The notes: a model not told the origin generated them from the letters alone. A DNA stretch of 64,000 nucleotides from Glycocaulis albus (GCF_014639075.1 NZ_BMFS01000003.1:62001-126000), one strand, 5' to 3'; shown: positions 38,646-47,473, counted from the stretch's first letter. Numbers and translations are program-made.

Positions 38646-38948
38646 CTATGCTGACTGAAGCGGCGTTGCTTCGGCCTCGATAGCCGCGCCACGCTCCACC
38701 TGTGCAAGAGACAGATCGCGCAACATCTGAAGATTCAGCCAGAATTCCGGCGTGGTACCGAACACACGGGCAAGACGCAGCGCCATATCGCCATCGCAGG
38801 CCGCGCCCTCCAGAAGCCGCACGACGCGCGCGCGCGGCACGCCCAGCTTCCTGGCGAGCGTGGGTGCCTTGATGGCGTATTCGCCCATGAAATCTTCCTT
38901 GAGGTGCTCGCCAACCGTACTGGCAGGAGCGTGGAATGAACGGGGCAT
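38646..38948 (-). CDS. higA: HigA-family antitoxin
   Basis: A 100-residue Xre-type antitoxin of a toxin-first module. MPRSFHAPASTVGEHLKEDF precedes the HTH (IKAPTLARKLGVPRARVVRL) and the HigA signature ALRLARVFGTTPEFWLNLQ. ATG 38948 has GAGG six bases upstream, so it is preferred over ATG 38960. It lies 24 bases after higB and probably represses the operon through the palindrome at 39276-39302. Confidence 0.92.
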   Translation of the reverse strand: MPRSFHAPASTVGEHLKEDFMGEYAIKAPTLARKLGVPRARVVRLLEGAACDGDMALRLARVFGTTPEFWLNLQMLRDLSLAQVERGAAIEAEATPLQSA

Positions 38949-38972
38949 GGGGAACCTCATCAGGACGGCAGA

Positions 38973-39254
38973 TCAGTGGTAGTCTTCAAAACGTACATCC
39001 CGGGCGTCGCCATTTGCGAACGCAAAAGTGATGCGGAACTGGTCGTTGACCGAAATGGACCATCTGCCCGCCTGATCGCCTTTGAGCTGATGCAGGCGGA
39101 AGGACGGCGGAACACGTAGATCCCAAACGTCGGTTGCGGCATGTACCCGTTCAAGGGCGCGCCGCGTCCGCCTGAACAGCTCGGCAGGAAACCCTTTCGG
39201 GCAAGAGCCCAGAAAGACAGCTTCTGTGACCTTGTCTGCAAAGCTTATTATCAT
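38973..39254 (-). CDS. higB: HigB-family mRNA interferase toxin
   Basis: A 93-residue RelE-superfamily toxin that cleaves mRNA on the ribosome. MIISFADKVTEAVFLGSCPK, the RALERVHAATDVWDLRVPPS segment and the core HQLKGDQAGRWSISVNDQFR followed by ITFAF are the HigB pattern. An in-frame extension upstream of 39254 would overlap the operator and is rejected. Toxin-before-antitoxin order is diagnostic of higBA. Confidence 0.93.
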   Translation of the reverse strand: MIISFADKVTEAVFLGSCPKGFPAELFRRTRRALERVHAATDVWDLRVPPSFRLHQLKGDQAGRWSISVNDQFRITFAFANGDARDVRFEDYH

Positions 39255-39275
39255 CCGGCCAGCGCAATCCGTTAC

Positions 39276-39302
39276 ACAATGTATCGATGTGCGATACATT
39301 GT
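39276..39302. promoter_or_regulatory. higBA operator: perfect 11-bp inverted repeat
   Basis: ACAATGTATCG (39276-39286) and CGATACATTGT (39292-39302) are exact reverse complements around 5 bases, 22 bases before higB. A weaker half, GTGTA/TACAC at 39310-39330, lies next to it. The site is AT-rich amid GC-rich DNA, as expected for a HigA-bound promoter. Confidence 0.75.
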
Positions 39303-39346
39303 CAAGATGGTGTACCGCCTTTCGATACACGGGACATGGCGGCGGC

Positions 39347-40156
39347 CTACCCCAGCTTGAGCGTTACCGGCACATGGTCGGAGGGTTTTTCCCAGTCGCG
39401 GGTTTCGTCCCAGATGGTGAAGCCTTCACGGCCATGGGCGGTTGCCGCTGACTGAAGTGCGGGCGAGACCCAGATATGATCGAGCCGGCGGCCCCGGTTG
39501 GATTTGCGCCAGTCGCGATTGCGATAGCTCCACCAGGTGTAGATCTTCTCCGGCTCGGCAATCAGCTCGCGCGCGATATCAAGATAGCCGGCTCTGGTGC
39601 GCGCCAGCTCCAGACCCTCGGTCTCTACCGGCGTGTGGGAGATGACTTTGAGGAGCTGTTTGTGTGACCAGACATCGTGCTCACGCGGGGCGATGTTGAG
39701 ATCGCCCACCAGCACCACATCGCCACCCTTTTGCCCGCGCTTTTCCAGATACGCGCCAAAGCGATCCAGAAAATCGAGCTTGTGGGCAAAGCGCGGATTG
39801 ATGGCGGTGTCCGGCTCGTCCCCGCCCGCGGGGATGTAATAGTTCTGGATCTCCACCCCGTCCACGCGCACCACGTGATGGCGCGCCTCACCCTTGGGAC
39901 AAACTTCACAATCTTCCAGCACCTCGATGGGTGCGCGCGAGACAGTCGCCACGCCATGCATGCCCTTCTGGCCGGTCACGTGCACATGGGGATAACCCAT
40001 GTCCTTGAAGGCTTTGGCCGGAAACTGGTCCTCCATGCACTTGATCTCCTGCAGGCAGATCACGTCGGGCTGTGCCATGGAGGCAAAGCGCGCGACCTGG
40101 TCGATGCGCAGGCGGACCGAATTGATATTCCAGGTGGCAAGGGTCAGGGCGGCCAT
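39347..40156 (-). CDS. xthA: Exodeoxyribonuclease III
   Basis: AP endonuclease and 3'-5' exonuclease of base excision repair. From MAALTLATWNINSVRLRIDQ, with GGAGG upstream, the 269 residues carry LQEIKCMEDQFP (metal-binding Glu), VLVGDLNIAPREHDVW and the C-terminal RGRRLDHIWVS and KPSDHVPVTL motifs, all active-site residues present. Sequence upstream of 40156 in frame belongs to another context and is excluded. Confidence 0.96.
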   Translation of the reverse strand: MAALTLATWNINSVRLRIDQVARFASMAQPDVICLQEIKCMEDQFPAKAFKDMGYPHVHVTGQKGMHGVATVSRAPIEVLEDCEVCPKGEARHHVVRVDGVEIQNYYIPAGGDEPDTAINPRFAHKLDFLDRFGAYLEKRGQKGGDVVLVGDLNIAPREHDVWSHKQLLKVISHTPVETEGLELARTRAGYLDIARELIAEPEKIYTWWSYRNRDWRKSNRGRRLDHIWVSPALQSAATAHGREGFTIWDETRDWEKPSDHVPVTLKLG

Positions 40157-40181
40157 CTCGGCACCTCCTGCAGACAATGGA

Positions 40182-40796
40182 TCAGAGGATATTATAGGTG
40201 GAACCGGCAACGCCGACCGGCCAGCGGCCGCGCACATAGAGCCGCCAGCGCGCGAGGAAGGGGTGGGTGGGCTCCTCATCCTCAGCCTCGGCCAGCAGCA
40301 CCAGAACCGCACCATTGGCGGCCTGTATCAGCCCGCCCGCAGCGAGGTTGACGACGCTTTCGTCATACATGTCATCCATGGCGGCGGCGGCTTCGGCTGC
40401 CTCACGCGCAAGCTCGCCAATGGACGAGGCCACCAGCGTCAGGGCCGCGTCAAGCCCTTCAGGATCAAGGCGCTCGAGCGCACGCTCGGCCAGCCCCGCG
40501 CGCAGCATCTCTTCGGCCTCCCAGGCCAGTGGGTCGGTATCGAGCGCTTCAGCGGCGATGGCCGCATCCTCCCAGCTGCCCAGCGGTGCAGGCTCGGCGT
40601 CAGGAAAGCCAAGCCCGTCGAGATAGGCGCGCGCCAGCGTATTCTCGCGCGGATCCAGCCGTTCGCCCAGCCGCGAGAAATAGGCCGGATCGGCAATGCT
40701 CTCGGCAAAGGCCCGCGCCTTGTAAAGGAGCGGTATCTCCTCAAGCAGGCGGGCGATCACATCATCGCTGGAATCGGGGGAGTGGGAAGGTGCCAT
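40182..40796 (-). CDS. Acidic helical protein of unknown function
   Basis: Not recognised. The 204 residues are acidic and alanine/leucine-rich, without signal peptide or membrane span: VIARLLEEIPLLYKARAFAE, AYFSRLGERLDPRENTLARA, LVASSIGELAREAAEAAAAM, and a C-terminal FLARWRLYVRGRWPVGV segment that could be a short basic helix. It is expressed from a region with a terminator hairpin upstream and ends 25 bases before xthA. Confidence 0.7.
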   Translation of the reverse strand: MAPSHSPDSSDDVIARLLEEIPLLYKARAFAESIADPAYFSRLGERLDPRENTLARAYLDGLGFPDAEPAPLGSWEDAAIAAEALDTDPLAWEAEEMLRAGLAERALERLDPEGLDAALTLVASSIGELAREAAEAAAAMDDMYDESVVNLAAGGLIQAANGAVLVLLAEAEDEEPTHPFLARWRLYVRGRWPVGVAGSTYNIL

Positions 40797-40852
40797 GCCT
40801 GCTGTCTAGCGCGCTCACCGGCCCCGGAACAGGGTGAAACGGCAAAAACTAT

Positions 40853-40884
40853 GGCGCCCGATGGTGAGGGGACCATCGGGCGCC
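40853..40884 (-). terminator. Terminator-like hairpin between the GGDEF-EAL gene and 40796
   Basis: A perfect 13-bp stem (40853-40865 with 40872-40884), 6-nt loop. On the - strand it is followed after 4 bases by TTTTT. It would end transcripts from the GGDEF-EAL gene 240 bases upstream or from an RNA in the intervening gap. Confidence 0.65.
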
Positions 40885-41021
40885 GATCCGGACCGCTTGA
40901 CTGCCACATGCTGCACCGGGAGGGGATCAACCGGTGCGGGCCTGACCCTGGACGGTTTGCGGGGGACGACGCCGTGCCAGAGCGAGCGGGTCAGAGTGCT
41001 TGCGGCCCGCATGTGCATTTA

Positions 41022-41097
41022 TGCCACAAGTCAGGGGCGTTGTTCAATTAAATTGTAGAAAGGTGTTGTGCGTGGCGAATGTGCCACAGTCAGGGGC
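41022..41097. repeat. Imperfect direct repeat in the 40797-41124 intergenic region
   Basis: The 328-base gap 40797-41124 holds no credible gene. Besides the hairpin it has two near-identical copies, TGCCACAAGTCAGGGGC (41022-41038) and TGCCACAGTCAGGGGC (41082-41097), spaced 60 bases apart with a CAATT-A-AATTG palindrome (41045-41055) between them. This could be a regulator cluster or the start of a small RNA ending at 40853. Confidence 0.5.
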
Positions 41098-41124
41098 AAC
41101 CCCGAACCGGCCCTTATGCTGCCT

Positions 41125-43221
41125 TCAGGCGCTAGCCAGCCGGGTCCTGGACTGGTCGTCATCAGCATAGCGCACAAGGTCTGCCAGCGGCATTGGGCGG
41201 GCAAAGAGATAGCCCTGCGCCAGCGTCGCGCCCTGTTCTCGCAGGAAGGCGAGCTGCTCACTGGTTTCAACGCCTTCGGCCACGGTCTGAAGCTTCAGCG
41301 CCTTGGCCATGGCGAGGATTGTCTCCACCACGATGCGCGCGTGGGGGTCCTTGGACATGTCGCGGACAAAGCTCTGGTCGATCTTGAACACGTCGAACGG
41401 CATGCGGGTCAGGTAGGACAGGCTGGAATGGCCGGTGCCGAAATCATCGATGGCAAAGCCCACGCCGCGCTGGCGCAGCGGCTCGATCTGCTCCAGCACC
41501 CGTTCCGGCTGGCGCATGGCAACCGACTCCGTCAGCTCCAGCTCCAGCAGCGAGGCCGGCAGGCCGGTTTCACGCAGCGTGTCGAGCACCGCGTCGGCAA
41601 AGCCTTCATCCTCGAACTGCACAGCCGAGACATTGACCGCCACCGGCAGCTCGTAGCCGCGCCGGTTGAGGTCAGCAATCTCGGTGCAGGCGCGGCGCAT
41701 GACCCAGTCGCCAATCTCACCGATCAGGCCGCATTCCTCGGCTGCCTGGATGAAGGTTCCAGGTGACAGAAGGCCTGCTGTCGGATGGTTCCAGCGTACC
41801 AGCGCCTCCACACCGGCTATCGAGCCATCCTTGATGGAGATTTTCGGCTGGTAGAAGACAACCAGCTGGTCATCGCGCACGGCTTCGCGCAGCTCGCCTT
41901 CCAGCACGAGACGTTCAAAAGCTGTCTGGTTCATGCTGGCTTCGAAGAACTCGAACGCATTGCCGCCGGAACGCTTGGCAGCGGCCATGGCAAGATCGGC
42001 ATGACGCAGCAGGGTTTCAGGGTCTGCACCATCACGCGGGAAGACAGCAACGCCGACGGACAGGCCCAAAAACACGCGGTGACCGGAAATCTCGAACGGA
42101 CGGCGAACAGCATCAATGACCAGACGCGCCACGCGGGCCGCATCAGCCGGATCACGCAAGGCTGGCAGAAGAATGGTGAACTCGTCACCGCCGAGGCGCG
42201 CAACCAGTGAGGGCTCTGCGCCATCTTCGCCCTGATGGAGGTCCCAGCCGCGCGCGGTTTCACGCAGACGCCGGGCCACAGCCTCCAGAAGGCGGTCGCC
42301 TTCACCCAGACCCAGCGAGTCGTTCACACGCTTGAAGCGATCGAGATCAAGGAACAGGACCGCGCCAGCGGTGCCGGTGTCCTCGGCGCGGCGGGTGACA
42401 CGCTCGACCTCCTTGCGGAAACGCTCGCGGTTGGGCAGCTCGGTGACCATGTCGACATAGGCCAGCCTGTGGATGCGCTTCATGGAGGCATCAAGGCGGG
42501 CAAACATGCGGTTGAAGGCATTGGCGAGCACTTCCAGCTCGTCACCGGTGCGCACGTCGATACGCATGTCCAGCTTGCGCGAGGAGGCAAGGCGCGCCGC
42601 CTCGGTCAGCTTGTGGATCGGCCCGAGAGCCGCGCGTACAACATAGGCAACCAGCGGCAGGAAGATGAGCAACGCCACAACACCGACAAGTATCTGGCGC
42701 TGGAATATCTCGGCAGCGGGCCGTGACACCGCAGCGATTGGCACATCGATCACGATCGCACCGGCAAGACGACCCTGATGCATGACGGGCTGCGCCACAC
42801 GGATCAGCTCGCCAACGATTTCCACCCGCGTGTCCACCGCACCCAGTGCGCCATGCACCAGGGCGTCCGAGCTGCGTTCGCCGGGCGCAAACCCGACATC
42901 ACCGGCACTGACCAGCACATCGCGGCCCGTATCTACAATATAGGCGCCCTGGACATCACCGCGTTCACCGAACGCGCCCAGCCCGGTCGTCAGGCGCCGG
43001 GCATCACGCTGGGCGGTCTGTTCGGCCAGGTTGGACGCCAGCACCTGTGACATCAGCTCGGCGTGAGCGAGCGCCGTAACCCGGTTATCGTGTGACTTGG
43101 ACACATATCCGATACCGGTCATTACCGATGTGGCAGCAATCAGCACGAACGCGCACAACACGGTGAATTTCATCACCAGCGAGCGCATCATGCGTGACAG
43201 GGCGTGACGAAGCGGGGCCAT
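41125..43221 (-). CDS. Membrane-bound bifunctional GGDEF/EAL protein
   Basis: A 698-residue cyclic-di-GMP enzyme. An N-terminal membrane helix (MKFTVLCAFVLIAATSVM), a periplasmic sensor region (to about residue 155), a second helix (ILVGVVALLIFLPLVAYVV) and a HAMP linker precede GGDEF with an intact active site (ARLGGDEFTIL) and EAL with VEALVRW, so both synthesis and hydrolysis motifs are complete. It also has DFGTGHSSLSYLTRMPFDVF. It is transcribed toward the intergenic hairpin. Confidence 0.95.
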   Translation of the reverse strand: MAPLRHALSRMMRSLVMKFTVLCAFVLIAATSVMTGIGYVSKSHDNRVTALAHAELMSQVLASNLAEQTAQRDARRLTTGLGAFGERGDVQGAYIVDTGRDVLVSAGDVGFAPGERSSDALVHGALGAVDTRVEIVGELIRVAQPVMHQGRLAGAIVIDVPIAAVSRPAAEIFQRQILVGVVALLIFLPLVAYVVRAALGPIHKLTEAARLASSRKLDMRIDVRTGDELEVLANAFNRMFARLDASMKRIHRLAYVDMVTELPNRERFRKEVERVTRRAEDTGTAGAVLFLDLDRFKRVNDSLGLGEGDRLLEAVARRLRETARGWDLHQGEDGAEPSLVARLGGDEFTILLPALRDPADAARVARLVIDAVRRPFEISGHRVFLGLSVGVAVFPRDGADPETLLRHADLAMAAAKRSGGNAFEFFEASMNQTAFERLVLEGELREAVRDDQLVVFYQPKISIKDGSIAGVEALVRWNHPTAGLLSPGTFIQAAEECGLIGEIGDWVMRRACTEIADLNRRGYELPVAVNVSAVQFEDEGFADAVLDTLRETGLPASLLELELTESVAMRQPERVLEQIEPLRQRGVGFAIDDFGTGHSSLSYLTRMPFDVFKIDQSFVRDMSKDPHARIVVETILAMAKALKLQTVAEGVETSEQLAFLREQGATLAQGYLFARPMPLADLVRYADDDQSRTRLASA

Positions 43222-43287
43222 CAGTCCTCACGGGGCAAGGCCGCACGGCTCCGGTTGTCGTACCGGATGATGCGGCAGGTCGGCGCA

Positions 43288-43311
43288 GATTTTCAGAGCT
43301 TGCTGAAAATC
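43288..43311. other. Perfect 9-bp hairpin between the PfkB kinase and GGDEF-EAL genes
   Basis: GATTTTCAG (43288-43296) pairs with CTGAAAATC (43303-43311) around a 6-nt loop. No T tract follows on either side, so it may be a regulator site for the GGDEF-EAL promoter rather than a terminator. Confidence 0.45.
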
Positions 43312-43366
43312 GCGTTAAACACCCGAATAGACACTGTTAACCTGTTGAAACCGCTTCCGGTAATCG

Positions 43367-44377
43367 TCAGCTGGCGGCCGGAATGACAAGACCGCGCCGG
43401 GCAGCCAGTTCCGCCAGGCTGACCAGCGGGCGGGCGCCGACATGGGAGATCACTTCGGCGGCGGACAGCACGCCGAGACGGCCGCAGGTTTCCAGATCCG
43501 CGCCGCGGGCCAGACCCAGCAGGAAGCCGGCCGCGAAAAGATCGCCCGCCCCTGTCGTGTCGACCAGCTTTTCAACCGGGTCGGCAGGCACCCGAACGGT
43601 GTCCTCGCCGGAGATGATCACAGCGCCTTTTTCCGAGCGCGTAATGGCGGCAATGCGCGTCTCGGCCCTGAGCTGAGCCAGCGCGGCGTCGAAATCCTCG
43701 CTCTGATAAAGGGATTTGAGCTCAACCTCATTGGCGAACACCACATCGACATGGCCCGCGATCAGCTGACGGAAGCTCGCCCGGTGACGGTCGACGCAGA
43801 ACGGGTCGGACAGGGTCAGCGCCACCTTGCGGCCTGCCTTGCGGGCAATTTCGGCGGCTGACACGAAAGCGGCTTTCGCCTCGTCGCGGTCAAAGAGGTA
43901 GCCTTCCAGATAGGTGATGTGCGCCGCCTCGATGCGGGCGGCATCAACATCCTCGCCGGAGAACAGGGTAGATGCGCCCAGGAAGGTGTTCATGGAGCGC
44001 TGTGCATCCGGGGTAACGAGGATGAGGCAGCGCGCTGTCGCCGGGCCGCCCTTCAGGGGCGCGGTGGAGTAATCCACCCCGGTCGCGCGCAGATCGTGGG
44101 CGAAGATCTCGCCCAGCTGGTCATCGGCCACCTTGCCTATATAGGCCCCGCGCCCGCCAAGGCTCGCCACCCCTGCCAGCGTGTTGGCGGCTGACCCGCC
44201 GGACACTTCCTGGCCCGGCCCCATCGCCGCATAGATGGCCTTTGCGCGTTCCTCATCGATCAGCGTCATGGCGCCTTTCTCGATGCCGTGCTGGCCGAGA
44301 AAGCCCTCATCGGCGGTCGCGATAACGTCCACGATCGCGTTGCCGACGCCGATAATGTCGAAGCGGGTTGAGGCCAT
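43367..44377 (-). CDS. PfkB-family kinase, probable adenosine kinase
   Basis: Phosphorylates a nucleoside, most likely adenosine, or a sugar. The 336 residues start MASTRFDIIGVGNAIVDVIA and carry the PfkB-1 motif GGSAANTLAGVASLGGRGAY (N-terminal sugar-binding) and the PfkB-2 motif DTTGAGDLFAAGFLLGLARG with the catalytic Asp. The length and sequence are closest to the family annotated adenosine kinase in Alphaproteobacteria. AAGGA precedes the chosen start; an upstream 27-residue extension is unsupported. Confidence 0.88.
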   Translation of the reverse strand: MASTRFDIIGVGNAIVDVIATADEGFLGQHGIEKGAMTLIDEERAKAIYAAMGPGQEVSGGSAANTLAGVASLGGRGAYIGKVADDQLGEIFAHDLRATGVDYSTAPLKGGPATARCLILVTPDAQRSMNTFLGASTLFSGEDVDAARIEAAHITYLEGYLFDRDEAKAAFVSAAEIARKAGRKVALTLSDPFCVDRHRASFRQLIAGHVDVVFANEVELKSLYQSEDFDAALAQLRAETRIAAITRSEKGAVIISGEDTVRVPADPVEKLVDTTGAGDLFAAGFLLGLARGADLETCGRLGVLSAAEVISHVGARPLVSLAELAARRGLVIPAAS

Positions 44378-44540
44378 GAGCTGTAATCCTTCCGGTTGCG
44401 GTGCGGGCGTGGGCTTAACGCCTGCACGGCACACACTCAAGCCCGCCCGCCGGTTCACACCCGCGCTGCCGCGCCATACTTGACGCCAGATACCGGGGCG
44501 CTAGAGCCGGACCGCACGCCAGAGCGAAGCGGGGAATTCC

Positions 44541-45437
44541 ATGCGCGCCTTAGCCTATCTTGTCTCGTCCAATGTGCTCGCTCACCGCCGCGAGGCGCGC
44601 AGCGATGCGCACGAGTTCACCGAACAGTTCGCCGCCATTGATGCGCCCTGCCGGGATGCGGGTTTCGCGCTGGAGCCGGCCGTCTGGGACGAGAGGTTTG
44701 ACCCGAAAGCCTATGCGGGTGTGGTGATTGGCCCGACCTGGGATTACTGGGACAAGACGGAGCGCTTCCTTCAGGTGCTGTCAGCAGCCAGTGCGGTCCG
44801 CCCGCTGCTGAACCCGCTCAATGTCGTGCGCTGGAATATGGACAAGACCTATTTGCGCGATCTGGCAGCGCTGGGCGCGCCGGTGATCGAGACGGTCTGG
44901 GCCGATCTCGCAACGCGGGACATCATAGAACAGGCCTTCGATACGCTCGGCAGCGACGATCTGGTGGTCAAGCCGGTGGTTGGCGCGGGCGCGTGGCGGC
45001 AGGCGCGGGTGAAGCGCGGCGAGCCGCTGCCGGACCTGGCAGAGCTGCCGCCCGGCCGGGCGATGATACAGGCCTTCCTGCCGGCCATTCAGGAAGAGGG
45101 CGAGTACTCGCTGCTCTTCTTTGGCGGTGAGTTCTCCCACGCCGTCATAAAGCGCGCTGCCAAGGGCGATTACCGTATTCAGGGCATGTATGGCGGGGTG
45201 GACACGCTGTACGCGCCGTCTGCCACGGACATTGCGCTTGCCCGCCAGTGCCTGGAGGCGGCCTGCGCCCATTGCGGTGTAGGGACGCTTCTCTATGCCC
45301 GCGTCGACATGGTGCGGGGCGGGGATGGCGCGTTGAAGCTGATGGAGATCGAGCTCATTGAGCCCTATTACTATCCGCGCGGGGCAGCGCAGTGCGGGGC
45401 ATTGTTTGCGCAAGGGCTGAAAAGGCTTCTGGACTAG
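44541..45437 (+). CDS. ATP-grasp ligase-like protein (RimK/DcsG type)
   Basis: A 298-residue ATP-grasp enzyme. The pre-ATP region (YAGVVIGPTWDYWDKTERFL) precedes MDKTYLRDLAALGAPVIETV, the phosphate-binding VVKPVVGAGAWRQARVKRG, an MIQAFLPAIQEEGEYSLLFF segment and the catalytic acidic MEIELIEPYYY, which supplies metal-binding Glu residues. It resembles RimK-type and D-cycloserine-cluster DcsG proteins, so it may form a peptide or amide bond on an unknown substrate. It overlaps the next gene's stop by 4 nt on the opposite strand. Confidence 0.82.
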   Translation: MRALAYLVSSNVLAHRREARSDAHEFTEQFAAIDAPCRDAGFALEPAVWDERFDPKAYAGVVIGPTWDYWDKTERFLQVLSAASAVRPLLNPLNVVRWNMDKTYLRDLAALGAPVIETVWADLATRDIIEQAFDTLGSDDLVVKPVVGAGAWRQARVKRGEPLPDLAELPPGRAMIQAFLPAIQEEGEYSLLFFGGEFSHAVIKRAAKGDYRIQGMYGGVDTLYAPSATDIALARQCLEAACAHCGVGTLLYARVDMVRGGDGALKLMEIELIEPYYYPRGAAQCGALFAQGLKRLLD

Positions 45438-46021
45438 CCGAACTTCGCCGGGTCGTAGGGTTTTTCGCCCGATGGACGGAATATCCAGGCCGAATACCCG
45501 CCGGTGACACCCAATACCAGGCCGATAAGGCCGATGACGATCTGGCCGGCCGTGAACGCCCAGCCAGCCAGCATGATACCGGCCAGCCCGATAGCGGCGG
45601 CCGGCAGAAAGGCTTTCAGCTTCGCCTCCAGCGGCGCGCCTTCGACATAGGCGACGTCCTCATATGCGTTCAGGGCATCATGCAGGGCACGCAGGAAAAG
45701 GGCGAAACGGTCAGCCTGGTTCTCCCATTTGAGGATGCCGGTGGAGCGCAGGGAGGAAAAGCTGATCGTCTTACCCCCGGCGCTGACCCGGCAGATGATC
45801 TGGGCCGGGTCTTTTGCGCCAATGCCCGATGGCTCCACGCTCAGGCGCACTTCCTCTATCGCGTCTATGGCGATCCGGCGTACCAGAGCGCCGTCCGCCG
45901 TCTCCTCGAGCCGGTCCGGCCAGAGCGTGATCTGGCGGGACGGCGAGGCGACGGAACGGCAATCATCCAGCCTGTCGAGCGGTCTGGAACTGCTTGCGGA
46001 TGGTTTGCGGGGTCTGGCCAT
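45434..46021 (-). CDS. Membrane protein with two C-terminal helices, unknown
   Basis: Not recognised. The 195 residues begin with a hydrophilic domain (ITLWPDRLEETADGALVRR to FALFLRALHDALNAYEDV) resembling a small beta-rich PH-like module, followed by two hydrophobic helices (LPAAAIGLAGIMLAGWAFTA and QIVIGLIGLVLGVTGGYSAW). It is convergent with the ATP-grasp gene (stops overlap by 4 nt), so the two could interfere transcriptionally. Confidence 0.72.
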   Translation of the reverse strand: MARPRKPSASSSRPLDRLDDCRSVASPSRQITLWPDRLEETADGALVRRIAIDAIEEVRLSVEPSGIGAKDPAQIICRVSAGGKTISFSSLRSTGILKWENQADRFALFLRALHDALNAYEDVAYVEGAPLEAKLKAFLPAAAIGLAGIMLAGWAFTAGQIVIGLIGLVLGVTGGYSAWIFRPSGEKPYDPAKFG

Positions 46022-46076
46022 GCACGCCAGATGACGCCCTCTTGCCGCGGCGTCAAGAAAGCGTCACGGTCAGGTC

Positions 46077-46550
46077 ATGGCGAACACGAGAAAATTCCTT
46101 CTGATCGGTGATGGCAGTGAGGAGTCCGCTGCGGCGGCCCGCTATGCCGCGCACCGGGCGAACAATACCGGCGGCAAGGTGGCCGTGCTGGCGGTCATCG
46201 AACCAACAAGCGTCGAGCCATGGCTGGGTGTGGGCGAGACCATGCGCCGCGAGGCGATGGAGGAGGCCGAAGCCGCACTGGAAAGCCTGGCCGAAGACAT
46301 TGAGGGCGTGACCGGCGAGCGCCCCGAACTGCTGGTGCGCGAAGGCGAGGCCATACACTGCATCCGCAAGCTGATCGAGGAGGATGAGAGCATCTCCATC
46401 CTGGTGCTGGGTTCCGCCGTGAAAGGCGATGGCCCCGGCCCGCTTGTCACCTCGCTATCACGCGGGCGCGGCCTGTTCGGCGAGCGCGCCATTCCCGTCA
46501 CCGTGGTGCCGGGAGATCTTTCCGAAGAGACGATAAAGGCGCTGACCTGA
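46077..46550 (+). CDS. Universal stress protein
   Basis: A 157-residue UspA-fold ATP-binding protein. FLLIGDGSEESAAAARYAAH at the N-terminus, the second half strand ISILVLGSAVKGDGPG and the C-terminal FGERAIPVTVVPG fit the fold; the ATP-binding G-x2-G-x9-G[ST] motif is partly recognisable as GSAVKGDGPGPLVTSL. Such proteins support growth arrest or stress survival. It stands alone 107 bases before nfuA. Confidence 0.85.
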   Translation: MANTRKFLLIGDGSEESAAAARYAAHRANNTGGKVAVLAVIEPTSVEPWLGVGETMRREAMEEAEAALESLAEDIEGVTGERPELLVREGEAIHCIRKLIEEDESISILVLGSAVKGDGPGPLVTSLSRGRGLFGERAIPVTVVPGDLSEETIKALT

Positions 46551-46657
46551 CGGGTAACCCTGATGCCTGCAGGGTTGAATGGACGCGCGTTCAAGGCCAA
46601 GTGAAGGACTGAACCCGGCACAGCCCTGCCCCGGCTTTGAAGAAGGCGCGACCCGTC

Positions 46658-47218
46658 ATGTTCATCCAGACCGAAACCACCCCCAATCCCGATACGCTGA
46701 AATTCCTGCCCGGTCAGGAGATTGCACCGGAAACCCCGCGCGATTTCGCAACGCCCGAAGAGGCGCAAGCCTCTCTGCTGGCGCGCGAGCTGTTCGCGGT
46801 CGAAGGCGTGGTGCGGGTGTTTGCCGGGTCCGATTTCGTTTCGGTGACCAAGGGCGAGGGCGTGGAATGGGTCCATATCAAGCCATCGGTACTGGGCGCG
46901 ATCATGGATGTGCTGCAATCTGGCAAGCCGCTGTTCTCCGGCTCCGGCGAAGAGACTGAGACCGTCTATGAGGGCGAGGCAGCGTCCATCGTGAAGGAAA
47001 TCCGCGAGGTCATCGACACACGGGTGCGCCCGGCCGTCGCGCAGGATGGCGGCGATATCGTGTTTCACGCCTATGACGAGAAAACCGGTATTGTCAGCCT
47101 GCATATGCGCGGCGCATGCGCGGGCTGCCCGTCCTCGACCATGACGCTGAAGAGCGGGATCGAGAACCTGCTCAAACACTATGTGCCCGAGGTCTCGGGC
47201 GTCGAGGCGGTGGTGTAA
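46658..47218 (+). CDS. NifU-like Fe-S scaffold/carrier (NFU1/NfuA type)
   Basis: Delivers iron-sulfur clusters to client enzymes. From MFIQTETTPNPDTLKFLPGQ the 186 residues comprise an Nfu N-terminal domain (about 1-85) and a NifU C-terminal domain with the cluster-binding CAGCPSS motif and RPAVAQDGGDIVFHAYD. The longer in-frame start at 46637 adds seven residues unlike the family. It is probably needed for MiaB and other radical SAM proteins encoded nearby. Confidence 0.93.
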   Translation: MFIQTETTPNPDTLKFLPGQEIAPETPRDFATPEEAQASLLARELFAVEGVVRVFAGSDFVSVTKGEGVEWVHIKPSVLGAIMDVLQSGKPLFSGSGEETETVYEGEAASIVKEIREVIDTRVRPAVAQDGGDIVFHAYDEKTGIVSLHMRGACAGCPSSTMTLKSGIENLLKHYVPEVSGVEAVV

Positions 47219-47316
47219 GGGGTTTTTAGTTCCGCAACGCATCCGCGTTGCGATGTTCCGCGAAAAGTCGCGGGCGCGAAGGCCTGTCCCCGGCTTGATC
47301 GGGGATTGCCCGCAGC

Positions 47317-47339
47317 GAAGCCCGGATGGGCTGAGCATC
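47317..47339. repeat. Dispersed intergenic repeat, copy 1
   Basis: A 23-base block identical to the reverse complement of 57565-57587. It begins GAAGCCCGGATGGG and ends GAGCATC. The 255-base gap between nfuA and the nitroreductase also has a 7-bp hairpin (GCAACGC/GCGTTGC) nearby and otherwise holds nothing I can name. Confidence 0.7.
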
Positions 47340-47473
47340 AGGAAAAACTATTCCGGCAACTCGGTTTTTCCAGCGCGGCCATGGCCAGTGCGGGACATGT
47401 GGCCTATCTCTTCAAATGACGTTCCGGTTGACGGAACCCTTCAGCCACACTCTTGAAGAAAGGGACCAGAGCC

